In this document: in pieces, positions 43,249 to 52,585 of the stretch
Numbering within the stretch: the first letter of the stretch is position 1
Layout: each line of letters starts with the position of its first letter
Assembly (NCBI RefSeq): GCF_000960995.1
Contig: NZ_CP009434.1
Coordinates: 806,001-870,000 of the forward strand
Direction of reading: 5' to 3'
Origin: Burkholderia glumae LMG 2196 = ATCC 33617
Lineage (GTDB): Bacteria > Pseudomonadota > Gammaproteobacteria > Burkholderiales > Burkholderiaceae
Length of the DNA stretch: 64,000 nucleotides
Translations under genes and position numbers: made by a program
The notes under the pieces: model-generated
Database searches by the model: none
Told to the model about the DNA's origin: nothing
Seen by the model: only the letters and a program-made list of their open reading frames with translations

Positions 43249-43841
43249 AGCTTCAACTGCATCAGGCTGCGCCGGATCCAGCTCTTCATGGTGCCGAGCG
43301 GCACGTCGAGCCGCTCGGCCAGTTCCGCGTAGGTCGCACCGCTGAAGAACGCGTCGCGCACGGCGCTGCGCTGCGGCGCCCCTAGCTGGTCGAGGCAGCC
43401 CTGCAGGCGGCGCCGTTCCTGGCTGGCCTCGGCGAGCGCGGCCGGCGAGGGCGTGTCTTCGTCGGGCAGCGCCTGCGCGGCGTCATCGTCGAGCGCCGCT
43501 TCGCGGTGCTGGCGCAGCCGGTCGATCGCGCGGTTGCGTGCGAGCGTGACGAGCCAGGTCATCGCGCCGGCGCGCGCGGGATCGTAGCTGTCGGCGCGGC
43601 GCCATGCGCTGGTGTAGACCTCCTGCAGGACGTCCTCGGCCTCGCCGGCGTCGTGCAGCATTCGCGCGATCACGCCGTGGATGCGCGACGAGGTCAGGCG
43701 ATAAAACTCGGCGAACGCCTGCTGGTCGCCCTGCGCCACGCTCACCAGCAGCTGGTTCAGGCGTTCGCGGCGCGCGGCGCCGGCATCGCGGGCGTCGTCA
43801 TCGGGGTGGAGATTCTCGGCACGGCCGGGCGTGTCGTTCAT
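43233..43841 (-). CDS. ECF sigma factor, SigK-like
   Basis: The sigma factor (202 residues from the ATG at 43841) has region 2 (AFAEFYRLTSSRIHGVIARML, EAEDVLQEVYTSAWRRADSY, TWLVTLARNRAIDRLRQ) and region 4 (YAELAERLDVPLGTMKSWIRRSLMQLK). It is coupled to an RskA anti-sigma factor and lies upstream of a lipid-modification cluster, as SigK/EcfG-like factors often do in Burkholderia. Other in-frame starts exist farther upstream (to 43952); 43841 gives a typical length. Confidence 0.9.
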   Translation of the reverse strand: MNDTPGRAENLHPDDDARDAGAARRERLNQLLVSVAQGDQQAFAEFYRLTSSRIHGVIARMLHDAGEAEDVLQEVYTSAWRRADSYDPARAGAMTWLVTLARNRAIDRLRQHREAALDDDAAQALPDEDTPSPAALAEASQERRRLQGCLDQLGAPQRSAVRDAFFSGATYAELAERLDVPLGTMKSWIRRSLMQLKLCLER

Positions 43842-44533
43842 GTAGGGCGAAACGCGCGGAGCGCGTGAGCGGACAAGGCTGTCGAAATATAGCATTCCGG
43901 CCCCCGTTGTAGGGCCGGATATTCGGCAGGCGAGTCGCGCGTCGGCGGGCATGATCGGATTCTCTGAAGATCGGCCTGCATAGATACGGATGTCGAAACG
44001 AGCGGGATGCAGGCACTGCGGAGAAATCGCCGCGGCGTGCGCGACGAGGCGGGCAGGCGCGGCCGGCTTGCCCCGGACTCAGGCCGGGCAGGGCGAGGGC
44101 GCGCGCCGTGGCATCGGGCGCCCCGCTTCGGCGTGCAGCGACGGCTGTGCAGCGCGCGTGGCCGGCCGTGACGGCGGTTCCCGCCGTCACGGTGCGCGGA
44201 AAGCGAGCAAGCGTCGTTCCCGGCGTCGAGGGCGCGCCATGCCCCATTTTTTCGCGCCACCCGGGCCGCACGCCGCATGCACGGCGTGGCCGGCTGCCAA
44301 GGCGTCCCGAGCACTGCCATCACTGCCATTTTCTGCCACGAATCGCCGTCGATGGCGGCGTCGGCACCCGCCTCGCGCGCGGCGGCCGGCATACGGCGCC
44401 CGTATCCGCCAGCGCTCCACAAGCGAAATCAAGCGCTTAGGCGCACCCGGCTCGGCCTGGCATGCGACTTGTTAATAGGCGGTGCCGTCGTTGCACGCCC
44501 GTTCAGGGCGTCGTCCCCACAGAGAGAGGAGTC
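43842..44533. other. intergenic stretch with a 12-bp perfect hairpin
   Basis: About 690 bp between the divergent sigma gene and the transporter. At 44166-44192 CCGTGACGGCGG and CCGCCGTCACGG form a perfect 12-bp stem with a 3-base loop. It is too far from any gene end to be an ordinary terminator. The sigma-factor promoter should lie near 43850-43990, where GC drops. No protein-like frame is present. Confidence 0.5.
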
Positions 44534-44671
44534 GTGTTGACCCATGATGCCCAGGCCGCTGCGCCGGCCGCCCGCCGCCGTTGTTCGTCCGCCGCCTGCC
44601 CGCAGGCCGGCCGGCCCGCCGCCGCGCCGGCCCTCGCGCATGTCCACGCCGGCCGCCGCCGGAGCCGCTGA
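44534..44671 (+). CDS. possible short ORF coupled to the TSUP gene
   Basis: A GTG-started frame of 45 residues follows a good AGAGGAG site and ends in TGAATG, placing its stop right at the transporter start. The peptide is Ala/Arg-rich with a CSSAACPQAG segment. It may be a real coupled leader peptide or only a shadow. I give it low weight. Confidence 0.25.
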   Translation: MLTHDAQAAAPAARRRCSSAACPQAGRPAAAPALAHVHAGRRRSR

Positions 44672-45478
44672 ATGGAAACCGCACTGATTCTCGGCGCGCT
44701 GGTGGGCGCGGTACTCGGCTTGACCGGTGCGGGCGGCGGCATCCTCGCGGTGCCGGCGCTGGTGGTGGGCCTTGGCTGGCCGATGCAGCAGGCCACGCCG
44801 GTGGCGTTGATCGCGGTGTCGGGCAGCGCGGCGATCGGCGCGCTCGAGGCGTTCCGGCAGCGGCTGGTGCGCTATCGCGCGGCCTTGCTGATGGCAGCCG
44901 CGGGCATGCCGGCCACCTCGCTCGGCGTGCGTGCCGCCCATGCGCTGCCGCAGCGGCTGCTGCTCGCGCTGTTCGCGGCGGTGATGCTGGTGGTGGCGCT
45001 GCGCTTGTGGCGCCAGGTGCGGGCCGGCCGCAGCGCCCAGGCCGAGGCTTCGCCGCTTTGCGTCGGCCGCATCAATCCAGAGACGGGCCGGCTGGCCTGG
45101 ACGCCGCGCACCGCCCTCGCACTCGCGGCGACGGGCGCCGTCACCGGGTTCATGACCGGGCTGCTCGGCGTGGGCGGCGGCTTCATCATCGTGCCGATGC
45201 TGCGCAAGCTGACCAACGTGTCGATGCACGGGGTGGTGGCCACCTCGCTGATGGTGATCGCGCTGGTGGGCGTGGGCGGCATCGCCTCGACCATCGCGCA
45301 CGGCACGCCGGTGCCGGCCCAGGTCGCGATCTGGTTCAGCGTCACCACGGCGGTCGGCATGCTGGCGGGGCGTCTCGCCTCGCACCGGCTCGCCGACCGC
45401 TACGTGCAGGCCGGTTTCGCCGCGGTGCTGAGCGTGGTCGCGCTCGGGCTGCTCGCCAAGGCGGCGTTCGGCGCCTGA
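44672..45478 (+). CDS. TSUP family sulfite/sulfonate exporter-like permease
   Basis: This 268-residue membrane protein has about seven to eight helices in two repeats. Each carries the TSUP glycine signature: GAVLGLTGAGGGILAVPALV at the start, and GFMTGLLGVGGGFIIVPML in the middle. Family members (TauE/SafE) export sulfite, sulfonates or related organic anions. No sulfur-metabolism gene is adjacent, so the substrate is open. Confidence 0.9.
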   Translation: METALILGALVGAVLGLTGAGGGILAVPALVVGLGWPMQQATPVALIAVSGSAAIGALEAFRQRLVRYRAALLMAAAGMPATSLGVRAAHALPQRLLLALFAAVMLVVALRLWRQVRAGRSAQAEASPLCVGRINPETGRLAWTPRTALALAATGAVTGFMTGLLGVGGGFIIVPMLRKLTNVSMHGVVATSLMVIALVGVGGIASTIAHGTPVPAQVAIWFSVTTAVGMLAGRLASHRLADRYVQAGFAAVLSVVALGLLAKAAFGA

Positions 45479-45686
45479 ACCGGGCGGAGGCGCCGGGGCA
45501 TGCGGTGCCCGAGAGGGGGCCGAACCGGCGGCATAGGGGCCGTTGTGCGGCTCGCCCGGCAATCATGCGGGGCCGCTCGGCCGGCGAGTTCGCGCACCTC
45601 CGCGCACCTCCGCGCAGCTTTCGGCGCCTCGCGATCCCGCTGCCGGCTCGCCGGCGGCCTTGGCCGTAAGCGCGACGCGGCGCGGC

Positions 45687-46187
45687 TCAGCGCGTGTCGG
45701 CCGCGGTGCCGATCGGCGTCACGTTCGGCAGCAGCGCGGCCTGACCGCGATATCGGCCGTCGGCGTCGGTTAGTTGCCAGACGGTGACGTTCTCGATCCA
45801 GAATCGCTCGCCCGACTTCGCGATGCGGATGCCACGATAGTCGTCCACGTAGCCGTGACGCGTCACCCGCTCGAGAAACGCCTGCCGCTCGCTGCGCTCG
45901 GGGAGCTCCGCCGACAGGCGCGAGGGCAGCGTGGTCAGTTCGTGCCAGTCGTAGCCGAAGATGGCCTGCGCGCGCCGGTTGCCGTAGACGAACACCGGGT
46001 CGGCCGCCGTGTCGTGCGCGAGAATGCCGAACGGCGCGGCCTCATAGAGCCAGGCAGCCTGCTGGTCGGCCGGCACGCTGTCGGGCGCGAGCGGCTTGCC
46101 GAGCAGCCGGCGATAGCTGTGCGCGAGCAGTGCGAAGAACGCGGGATCGGTGCTGAGCGAAAGCGGCGACGGCGAGAGTCGAGTCAT
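45687..46187 (-). CDS. MEKHLA/PAS domain protein
   Basis: The 166-residue protein matches the MEKHLA domain, a PAS-like sensor. It has AHSYRRLLGKPLAP at the N-terminus, LYEAAPFGILAHDTAADPVFVYGNRRAQAIFGYDWHEL in the PAS core, and a C-terminal GERFWIENVTVWQLTDADGRYRGQAA. Such stand-alone single-domain proteins lack an output domain and probably sense a ligand or redox state and act through a partner. The ATG at 46187 begins the conserved part. Confidence 0.82.
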   Translation of the reverse strand: MTRLSPSPLSLSTDPAFFALLAHSYRRLLGKPLAPDSVPADQQAAWLYEAAPFGILAHDTAADPVFVYGNRRAQAIFGYDWHELTTLPSRLSAELPERSERQAFLERVTRHGYVDDYRGIRIAKSGERFWIENVTVWQLTDADGRYRGQAALLPNVTPIGTAADTR

Positions 46188-47544
46188 GGCTGGCGAGAGG
46201 AAGCGTGGCGTGGGGGCGAAACTTTGCCGGCGCGTGGCGCCGCAGGGCGGGCGACAGTGGCCTCGTCGATGAAGGCGCGCCTGAAAGCAGCCCGCGTAGG
46301 CATCGGGCCGCCCGTCATCATTGTAGGCGAGCAGCCGCGCTGCTGCCGCCACCGCATGCGAGCCGGGCGAGGCGCCGCGCTTGGCGAACACCGCCTGCAG
46401 CGCGGGGCTTCCGCCATGACCGGGCGCTTGCGATTTCCCAACCCGTCCGACCGGGCCGGCAGCCGCACTGATCCGATCAGGCTTCCAGCCAGCCCTGCCG
46501 ATCTGCTCCACTGCGATCTGAGGCTCGCCGAGTCGCGCGGCGCCATTACGTTCCGCGCCGACGCGGCGCTGACCGACCTGGGCAGCGCAGCACCGCCGCC
46601 GGCGTGCATTCGCGAATCGATCGGGCTGACTCAGCCGGACTCATTGGCATTCCTGATCGGTATCGTCGATGTCGTGCTCGCGGCTACCTTGGCCATGCGC
46701 TTCATCGCGCACGGCCATCCGATGATGGTGAAGCGGGTGCGCTTCTACGCGAACGGAATCACGCCGCCGGCGCGGGCGCTTCCGGCCGGCGAGGCGACCC
46801 GGCGGGCGGCGGCGCCTCCTGGGTGGTGAATGATTTAAGTAGATATTTACGATGATTTTTCCGGGACTCGTCAGGTTCGTGGCCGAATGCACGGCGCCGG
46901 GGCCGGCATGCGCCTGCGGGAATTGATGTGATGAATCACGGGGCGCGCGAAAGTACCGGCGCGATGGTCCGAATTTTATTTCGGCGCTTGCGTGGCCGAT
47001 GGGTTGTTATGCATAATGTTGAAAAAATAATCAAAATATCCGCGAAAGCTGTGAAATACTTAATCGTATTTGTGCTGCGATCGCAGTGATAAATATAAAA
47101 CCTCTTTGGATTGCACGGTTTTGAAGCACGACGGCTTCGGAGCCTCCCCGATCGTCATTCATCACTTTCCGCGAGGTCATCCGCTTCGGCCGATAAGCCA
47201 GGCGGGGCAAGGCTTCACGTCGATTTGCCGGAGCTGCCGGCGCGCCTGGATCGCCCAGCTTCGAAGTTAGTAAAACTAATGCCGATGAAGAAAATCTCGC
47301 TTGTTCGGCTACTTTCGCATTGGTAATCTGCCCCACCGATATTTAGCTTGTGCCGCTTTGTTGAGTGACGCGGTAATTATTTTCGATTCGCGAGATGGCG
47401 GCGATCGGGAAGAAATCGTGGCCATGGGGGGCACGCCGGCATGATCGAACGGCGTTTCGCGGTGCGGGCCAATCCCATCTATTGAAGCAGGGCTGCGATG
47501 ATTGCCGCCGATGCGCCCAGCGAATCGCTGGCCGGTGAATGCGT
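46188..47544. other. long intergenic region, partly AT-rich
   Basis: About 1.35 kb without a convincing gene. GC drops strongly at 46830-47110 and 47270-47440. A perfect palindrome CTGCGATCGCAG lies at 47075-47086. A 101-codon minus-strand frame at 47031-47336 starts at a GTG without a ribosome-binding site and looks accidental. Composition suggests a decayed or acquired segment leading into the candidate RNA gene. Confidence 0.5.
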
Positions 47545-47815
47545 AACGCGGTCCGTATTCGCTGTCGACCGAGTCTTTGCCGAATTCATTCTGGGCGTTT
47601 GGGGAGCGACGACTCCCAGTGCCCGGGAGCACCGAGGGACGCGAGTTCCGAAGCCGTGACAGAGGGGCGAAAAGCCCCCGAACCTGAGAGCGCCGCGAGG
47701 GCAACCCGCGGCATAGAGCAAGGGGTACGAGAGCCCCCGCAACAGCAGGAAGAACCCGCGAGGCCGGGCCTGCGGAAAACGAGAGTACAAGCCTATGCGG
47801 GAAGAGGTGTCGAGC
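47545..47815 (+). ncRNA. candidate structured RNA
   Basis: At least seven consecutive stem-loops occur in about 270 bases. They are: CGGTC/GACCG (47549-47571), GGGAG/CTCCC (47602-47617), GTGC/GCAC (47619-47632), GGGAC-GCGA-GTTCC with a GNRA-type tetraloop (47636-47649), GGGGC-GAAAA-GCCCC (47664-47678), GCCGC/GCGGC with an inner GGG/CCC stem (47692-47712), and CCGC/GCGG with an inner AGGC/GCCT stem (47756-47775). The tetraloops are purine-rich only on the plus strand. Long overlapping minus-strand frames here look accidental. I cannot name the RNA class; a repeated ncRNA or intron-like element is possible. Confidence 0.45.
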
Positions 47816-48111
47816 GTCGATGGGCCGCTCGCGAAAGCACCGGATCATGCCGGGCTTGCGCGGGTCCGGGTGGCCGTGGTGCCACGTCCCGCCGGCCGCC
47901 CGCCCGCGCGCCACGCGCGCCATCATTCGGCGCCCGCTATCTGCCGTCGATGCCGACCGTTGCCCCAGAGATGCGACGCCTCCGGGCTACCTGGCGCCGG
48001 TCTTCGCCACGGTATCGTGCCTGCCGGTTGCCGCGCGCGTTTCGAGCGCGACATGACATGGTTCGGCCCGGCGGTGGGCCGGCTGCGCGCGACCGGCATC
48101 GGGGTGGTGGC

Positions 48112-49224
48112 TTGACTGCGCCGCACGAATTGTTCTCGCGCGATTTCGAGCAGGCGCGCGCGCGCTTTCGCGAGGCGGCGGCGCAGCGCGGCGCGCGGCT
48201 CGTGCAGCGCCACAATCCGGTGCGCGGGCCGGACGGCATGACGCTCAGCACCGACGTCGCCTGGCTCGGTCCGGCCACGGCGCCGCGCGTGCTGACGGTG
48301 GTGTCGGGCACGCACGGCGTGGAGGGCTTCGCGGGCTCGGCGATTCAGTGCGCCTGGCTCCGGCTGCCGGAAGCGGCGGCACTGCCCGACGACACGGCGG
48401 TGATGCTGGTGCACGCGCTGAATCCGTTCGGCTTCGCTTGGCACCGACGCACCACCGAGCACAACGTCGATCTCAATCGCAGCTTCGTCGACCGTAGCGC
48501 GCCGCTGCCCGAGAACCCCGGCTACGACGCGCTGCACGACGCGCTGCTCACGGGCGAGGGCGACCCCGTGGCCCGCGCACGAGCCGACGCGGTGCTGCGC
48601 GACTACGCCGGCCGGCACGGCATCGCCGCGTTCCGGCAGGCGCTCGCGCGCGGCCAGTTCCGCCATCCCGACGGCCTGTTCTACGGCGGCGCCGAGCCGG
48701 CCTGGAGCGCACAACTGATCGGCGAGCTGGTGCACGAGTACCTCGGCCACGCATCGGACGTCGCGCTCGTGGACCTGCATACCGGGCTCGGCTCCTACGG
48801 CGACGTGCAGGCGGTGTCGTTCGACCCGCCCGGCTCGGCCGCGCTGACGCGCGCGAGCGCCTGGTTCGGCGCGACGCTCGGCGCGCCGCGGGCTGGTGCG
48901 GCGGTGTCGGTCGATGTCGACGGCACGCTCTGCGATGCGTGGCGGCGCTGGCTGTTCGGCCGCTCGCTGACCTCGATCGCGCTCGAGATCGGCACCCATC
49001 CGGTGCCGGACCTGATTACCGCGCTGCGAGCCGAGGCGGTGGCGTGGCGCGACGAGCCGTTCGGGCAGTCGCCCGAGGCGCTGCGCGCGCGGGCCGCGCT
49101 GCGCGCGTTCTTCGACGTGCCGCGCGACGACTGGCGCACGGCGGCGCTTGAGGGTGGCCTGGGCGCGCTGCGCGCGGCGCTCGCCGGCGTGGCGGGCCGC
49201 GGCGTGGCGGCCGGCGCGATATGA
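48112..49224 (+). CDS. DUF2817 (M14-like metallopeptidase) protein
   Basis: The protein (370 residues from the TTG at 48112) resembles zinc carboxypeptidase-fold DUF2817 proteins. It has VVSGTHGVEGFAGS with His and Glu metal ligands near residues 60-75, HNVDLNRSFVD, and VALVDLHTGLGSYG with the third ligand His. It probably cleaves an amide or peptide in the cytoplasm; the substrate is not known. The TTG begins the conserved TAPHELFSRDFEQARARF segment; an ATG at 48058 would add 18 residues of weak composition. Confidence 0.8.
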   Translation: MTAPHELFSRDFEQARARFREAAAQRGARLVQRHNPVRGPDGMTLSTDVAWLGPATAPRVLTVVSGTHGVEGFAGSAIQCAWLRLPEAAALPDDTAVMLVHALNPFGFAWHRRTTEHNVDLNRSFVDRSAPLPENPGYDALHDALLTGEGDPVARARADAVLRDYAGRHGIAAFRQALARGQFRHPDGLFYGGAEPAWSAQLIGELVHEYLGHASDVALVDLHTGLGSYGDVQAVSFDPPGSAALTRASAWFGATLGAPRAGAAVSVDVDGTLCDAWRRWLFGRSLTSIALEIGTHPVPDLITALRAEAVAWRDEPFGQSPEALRARAALRAFFDVPRDDWRTAALEGGLGALRAALAGVAGRGVAAGAI

Positions 49225-49281
49225 AGCAAGAGCGTGTGAAGCAAGAGCGCGGCGCGGCCGGGCGGCGGCCGCTGCCGTCGA

Positions 49282-50229
49282 TCAGTCCGGTGCGAGGTCG
49301 GCCGCTGCGCCGCGCACGCCGGAGCCCTTGACCGCTTGCATCAGCCACTCGCGGAACACGCGTGCGCTCGGATTGTCGAGCGTCTGCTCCGGATAGACGA
49401 GGTAGTAGGCGTAATCGGGAGTGAACGGCGCGTCGAACAGCACCGTCAGGCGTCCGTCGGCCAGCTCCGAGGCGACGATCGAGCGGCGCGCGAGCGCCAC
49501 GCCGTGGCAGGCGACCGCGGCCTGCAGCATGCCGTTCGAATCGATGAACACGGCGCCCTTGTCGCCGCGCACGCCCTCCACTCCGTGATGCCTGAGCCAG
49601 CCGAGCCATTCCTTATGGCGCTCGTCGTGCAGCAGCGTGGTGCGCGCGAGGTCCTGGTACGACGCGAACGGCCCGAGCCGTTCCACCAGCCGGGGGCTGC
49701 AGATCGGATAGAGCGGATCGTCGAGCAGCAGTTCGGACTTGAGCCCCGGGTAGCGGCCGGTGCCGTGGCGCAGCCCGAAATCGATCTGGTCGTCGATGAA
49801 GGCGGCATAGCGGTTGGTCGTGCTGATGCGCAGGTCGACGGACGGCGCGTACTGCGCGAGATCGGACAGGCGCGGCACCAGCCATTGCATCGCGAAGCTG
49901 TGCGCGCAACTGACGGTGACGATGTCGGTGTGGTTCGCGTTGCTGCGCAGGCGGTCGGTCGCGCGCAGGATCAGGTCGAACACCTGCTGCAGTTCCTGCA
50001 GGTAGCGGCTGCCGTGCGGCGTGATGTCGATGCCGCGCGGCGAGCGCTGCAGCAGGCTCACGCCGAGTTCTTCCTCGAGCTTGACGATCTGCTGGCTGAT
50101 CGCCGACGGCGTGACGTGGATTTCCTCCGCGGCGATCTTGATGCTGCGGTGCCGCCCGACGCTGACGAAGTAGCGCAGCGCACGTAACGAAGGCAGTGCG
50201 GAGTATCGGTTCGTGTCCAGACTCGACAT
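49282..50229 (-). CDS. LysR family regulator, GcvA-like
   Basis: The 315-residue LysR protein has the helix-turn-helix LRALRYFVSVGRHRSIKIAAEEIHVTPSAISQQIVKLEEE and the GcvA-type effector domain (IDFGLRHGTGRYPGLKSELLL). It converges on the DUF2817 gene, and the divergent side (50230-50885) has no gene, so its target is not evident. The ATG at 50229 starts MSSLDTNRYSALPSLRALR. Confidence 0.9.
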   Translation of the reverse strand: MSSLDTNRYSALPSLRALRYFVSVGRHRSIKIAAEEIHVTPSAISQQIVKLEEELGVSLLQRSPRGIDITPHGSRYLQELQQVFDLILRATDRLRSNANHTDIVTVSCAHSFAMQWLVPRLSDLAQYAPSVDLRISTTNRYAAFIDDQIDFGLRHGTGRYPGLKSELLLDDPLYPICSPRLVERLGPFASYQDLARTTLLHDERHKEWLGWLRHHGVEGVRGDKGAVFIDSNGMLQAAVACHGVALARRSIVASELADGRLTVLFDAPFTPDYAYYLVYPEQTLDNPSARVFREWLMQAVKGSGVRGAAADLAPD

Positions 50230-50830
50230 GTTTGTCTGACTTTGCCTGAAAGTTGAGCGGTCGCGCCGCCGCAGGCAAGCCGCTCCGGACGCGGATAGGG
50301 GCCAGCCGCGCTGTCCGGCCGGGACGGAGATCGGCGATGCGCGGCGGCCGGCCGTGCCCCGCCCGCTCGCGCGTATCGTGTGGATGCAGCCGCATGGCGT
50401 GCGCCGGCCTCTCGCATCGGCGTGCCATGACTTCATCGTCGATCCGTCATGAATGACCGCGGCGCTCGTTCGGCGATTGCTCGACGAAGCGAAAACGCCA
50501 GCGGGATTATAAACAGCTATTGACGCACGGGCATGTTCGTGTTGGTCGCACCGCGCGGCCTGGACGCATACGGTGCGGCTGGCCTGCGCGGCCTGCGCCA
50601 GCTTGTCCGCTGCCTTGTCCGTGCGGCCGTGCCACATCTGCGCGTCGCCTGTCTCGGCCGGCATCGGCAGCTCGCCGTTCAGGGTTCGCGGTGGTCGACG
50701 CCTCGCCGTGGAGGCCGCTGCCGGCCGCGGCGGCGCTGCGCGGCAAGACGCCGATCGCCGTCTCCTGGGGCCATCAGCTGGAGGGCTGGCCGGGCGCGAA
50801 CCGCGGCGCGCCGGCACCGCGCCGGCAAAC
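50230..50830. other. intergenic stretch, no gene recognised
   Basis: About 600 bp with only Arg/Pro-rich shadow frames. AT-richer DNA near 50440-50530 may hold a promoter for the LysR gene. No repeat was seen. Confidence 0.5.
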
Positions 50831-50831
50831 A

Positions 50832-50855
50832 AACGGCGGCCCGCGGGCCGCCGTT
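50832..50855 (-). terminator. perfect 24-bp palindrome with T-rich tail
   Basis: AACGGCGGCCCG is followed directly by its complement CGGGCCGCCGTT. On the minus strand the stem is followed by TTTGTTTG, so it is a good intrinsic terminator for the OYE gene, whose stop lies 30 bp upstream. Confidence 0.75.
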
Positions 50856-50885
50856 GTCGTCTGCGCGGCGCGCGCTCACCGCGCG

Positions 50886-51998
50886 TCAGGCCGTGCCGTT
50901 GGTGGCGGGCGCGTAGCGCTCGAGCCAGTGCGCATACGGCGCCGGCAGCACCCACGACGGGCGCTCGACGCCGAGCTTCCTGCCCGCGTGATACGGCCAG
51001 TGTGGATTGGCCAGATGCGCGCGGCCCACCATCACCAGGTCGAGCTGAGCGTCGGCCACCGTGCGGTTGGCGATGACCGGATCATCGATGCCCCACGCCG
51101 AGGCCACCGGCAGCCCCGTCTCCTGCTTTACGCGCGCGGCGATCGGCGCGAGGAACGCCGGCCCCCACGGGATGTTCGCGGCCGGCGTCGAGAAGCCGAT
51201 GCTGACGCTGAGCAGGTCCAGGCCGCCGCGCTTGAAGTCGCCGGCCAGGTTGATCGAGGCGTCGAGCGTGGCCGCGTCGTTGCCGTCGTATTCGATCACG
51301 CCGAAGCGTGCCGTCAGCGGCAGGCGCTCGGGCCAGACCTCGCGCACCGCCGCGAGCGTTTCGTTCAGGAAGCGGCCGCGCTTGGTCCAGCTGCCGCCGT
51401 AGTCGTCGTCGCGCTGGTTCGCGTGCGGCGAGAAGAAGCTCTGCGCCAGATAGCCGTGCGCGAAGTGCAGTTCGAGCCACTCGAAGCCGGCCGCCAGCGC
51501 GCGGCGCGCGGTGGCGGCGAAATCGGCGCGCACGCGCGCGATGTCGTCGAGCGTCATCGCGGTCGGCACCTTCGGCAATTGCGCGCCGAACGGCACGGCC
51601 GACGGGGAGAGGGGCTGCCAGCCGCCGGGCGCGCCGTTCGGGATGTGGTCGTCGCCTTCCCACGGGCGGTTCGCGCTGGCCTTGCGGCCGGCATGCGCGA
51701 TCTGGATGCCGGGCACGGCGCCCGCGGCCTTGATCGCGGCGGCGATGCGCGCGAGGCCCTCGATTTGCGCATCGTCCCACAGGCCGGTGCAGGCGGGCGT
51801 GATGCGGCCTTCGGGTGCAACGGCGGTGGCCTCGACGATCACCAGGCCGGCGCCGCCGCGCGCGAGGCTCGTGTAGTGCGCGAGATGCCAGTCGTTGACG
51901 AAGCCGTCGGCGGCGCTGTACTGACACATCGGCGGCACCGCGATGCGGTTGCGCAGCTTGACGTCCTTCAGGCTGAACGGGGTGAACAATGCGGTCAT
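50886..51998 (-). CDS. OYE-family NADH:flavin oxidoreductase (YqjM/XenA-like)
   Basis: This 370-residue TIM-barrel flavoenzyme starts MTALFTPFSLKDVKLRNRIAVPPMCQYSA with the FMN-binding Cys of the YqjM class (Cys25). It has AHAGRKAS, the FELHFAHGYLAQSF-type motif with substrate-binding His pair, and late VMVGRAHLANPHW (phosphate binding). It reduces activated C=C bonds of enones and nitro-aromatics with NAD(P)H. A terminator follows. The frame upstream to 52133 reads through the leader and is not used. It is divergent from the BKACE-like gene across 590 bp. Confidence 0.92.
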   Translation of the reverse strand: MTALFTPFSLKDVKLRNRIAVPPMCQYSAADGFVNDWHLAHYTSLARGGAGLVIVEATAVAPEGRITPACTGLWDDAQIEGLARIAAAIKAAGAVPGIQIAHAGRKASANRPWEGDDHIPNGAPGGWQPLSPSAVPFGAQLPKVPTAMTLDDIARVRADFAATARRALAAGFEWLELHFAHGYLAQSFFSPHANQRDDDYGGSWTKRGRFLNETLAAVREVWPERLPLTARFGVIEYDGNDAATLDASINLAGDFKRGGLDLLSVSIGFSTPAANIPWGPAFLAPIAARVKQETGLPVASAWGIDDPVIANRTVADAQLDLVMVGRAHLANPHWPYHAGRKLGVERPSWVLPAPYAHWLERYAPATNGTA

Positions 51999-52585
51999 GC
52001 GGTATGCCTCTCGGTCGGAAGCGGGGGCGCGCGCCCCGCAGGGAAACGATCGATCCGGACGGATGGGGTCCGATTTTCGGATCAGGGTTTGTACGGAGTG
52101 TAGATGTGCGAAACCATAATGAAAACCATCCATTGTTTATTTGATTGATAAATATATCTTATGGCTTGGCGGCGGGCAGGCGGGCAGCTCGCGCCGCCGG
52201 GCCGAGACCGGCCGGCCGTTTGCATGGGAATGTCGGCGCGAACAGAAACGCGCCGAGGGGAGGGGAGAACGCGCCGGCGGCCGGGCGTCGGCCGCGCGCC
52301 TGTTGCGTGTCCCATGCGGCTCAGGCCTGCCGCTCCCCTGCGAAGCGCGGCAGTGCTGATCGCGGCGAAACATTCGGCGACTTATTTCCCGATTTTTCTA
52401 TTCAGAATTACCTCGGACGGCTTCAATGGCGGCATTCGATTCGCTCTCGATTCCCGCATTGTTTTGCGCGGCGATTCTATGCGAATTAATCCGACATATA
52501 CCTTTCAGATTAAATACGTCATGTAATAAGATTGAGCGGCAGTCAGGTGTTTGTAATTATAGATTCCATAGAGAGAGGGCCGTTC
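51999..52585. other. AT-rich divergent promoter region
   Basis: About 590 bp with GC well below the average at 52085-52165 and 52370-52585. It should hold promoters for the OYE gene (minus) and the BKACE-like gene (plus). GAGAGGG lies 8 bases before the BKACE-like start. The central part (52170-52360) is GC-rich with no gene. The AT content of the right part continues into the coding region, hinting at foreign origin. Confidence 0.6.

Noticed and set aside
47031..47336. 101-codon minus-strand frame in AT-rich DNA
   Set aside because: It has a GTG start without a ribosome-binding site and no protein-like pattern.
47309..47926. 205-codon minus-strand frame over the candidate RNA
   Set aside because: The frame crosses seven hairpins and has no recognisable domain; the structure is better explained as RNA.
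50507..50746. 79-codon minus-strand frame
   Set aside because: It is Arg/Ala/Gly-rich, with no ribosome-binding site or domain; probably accidental.
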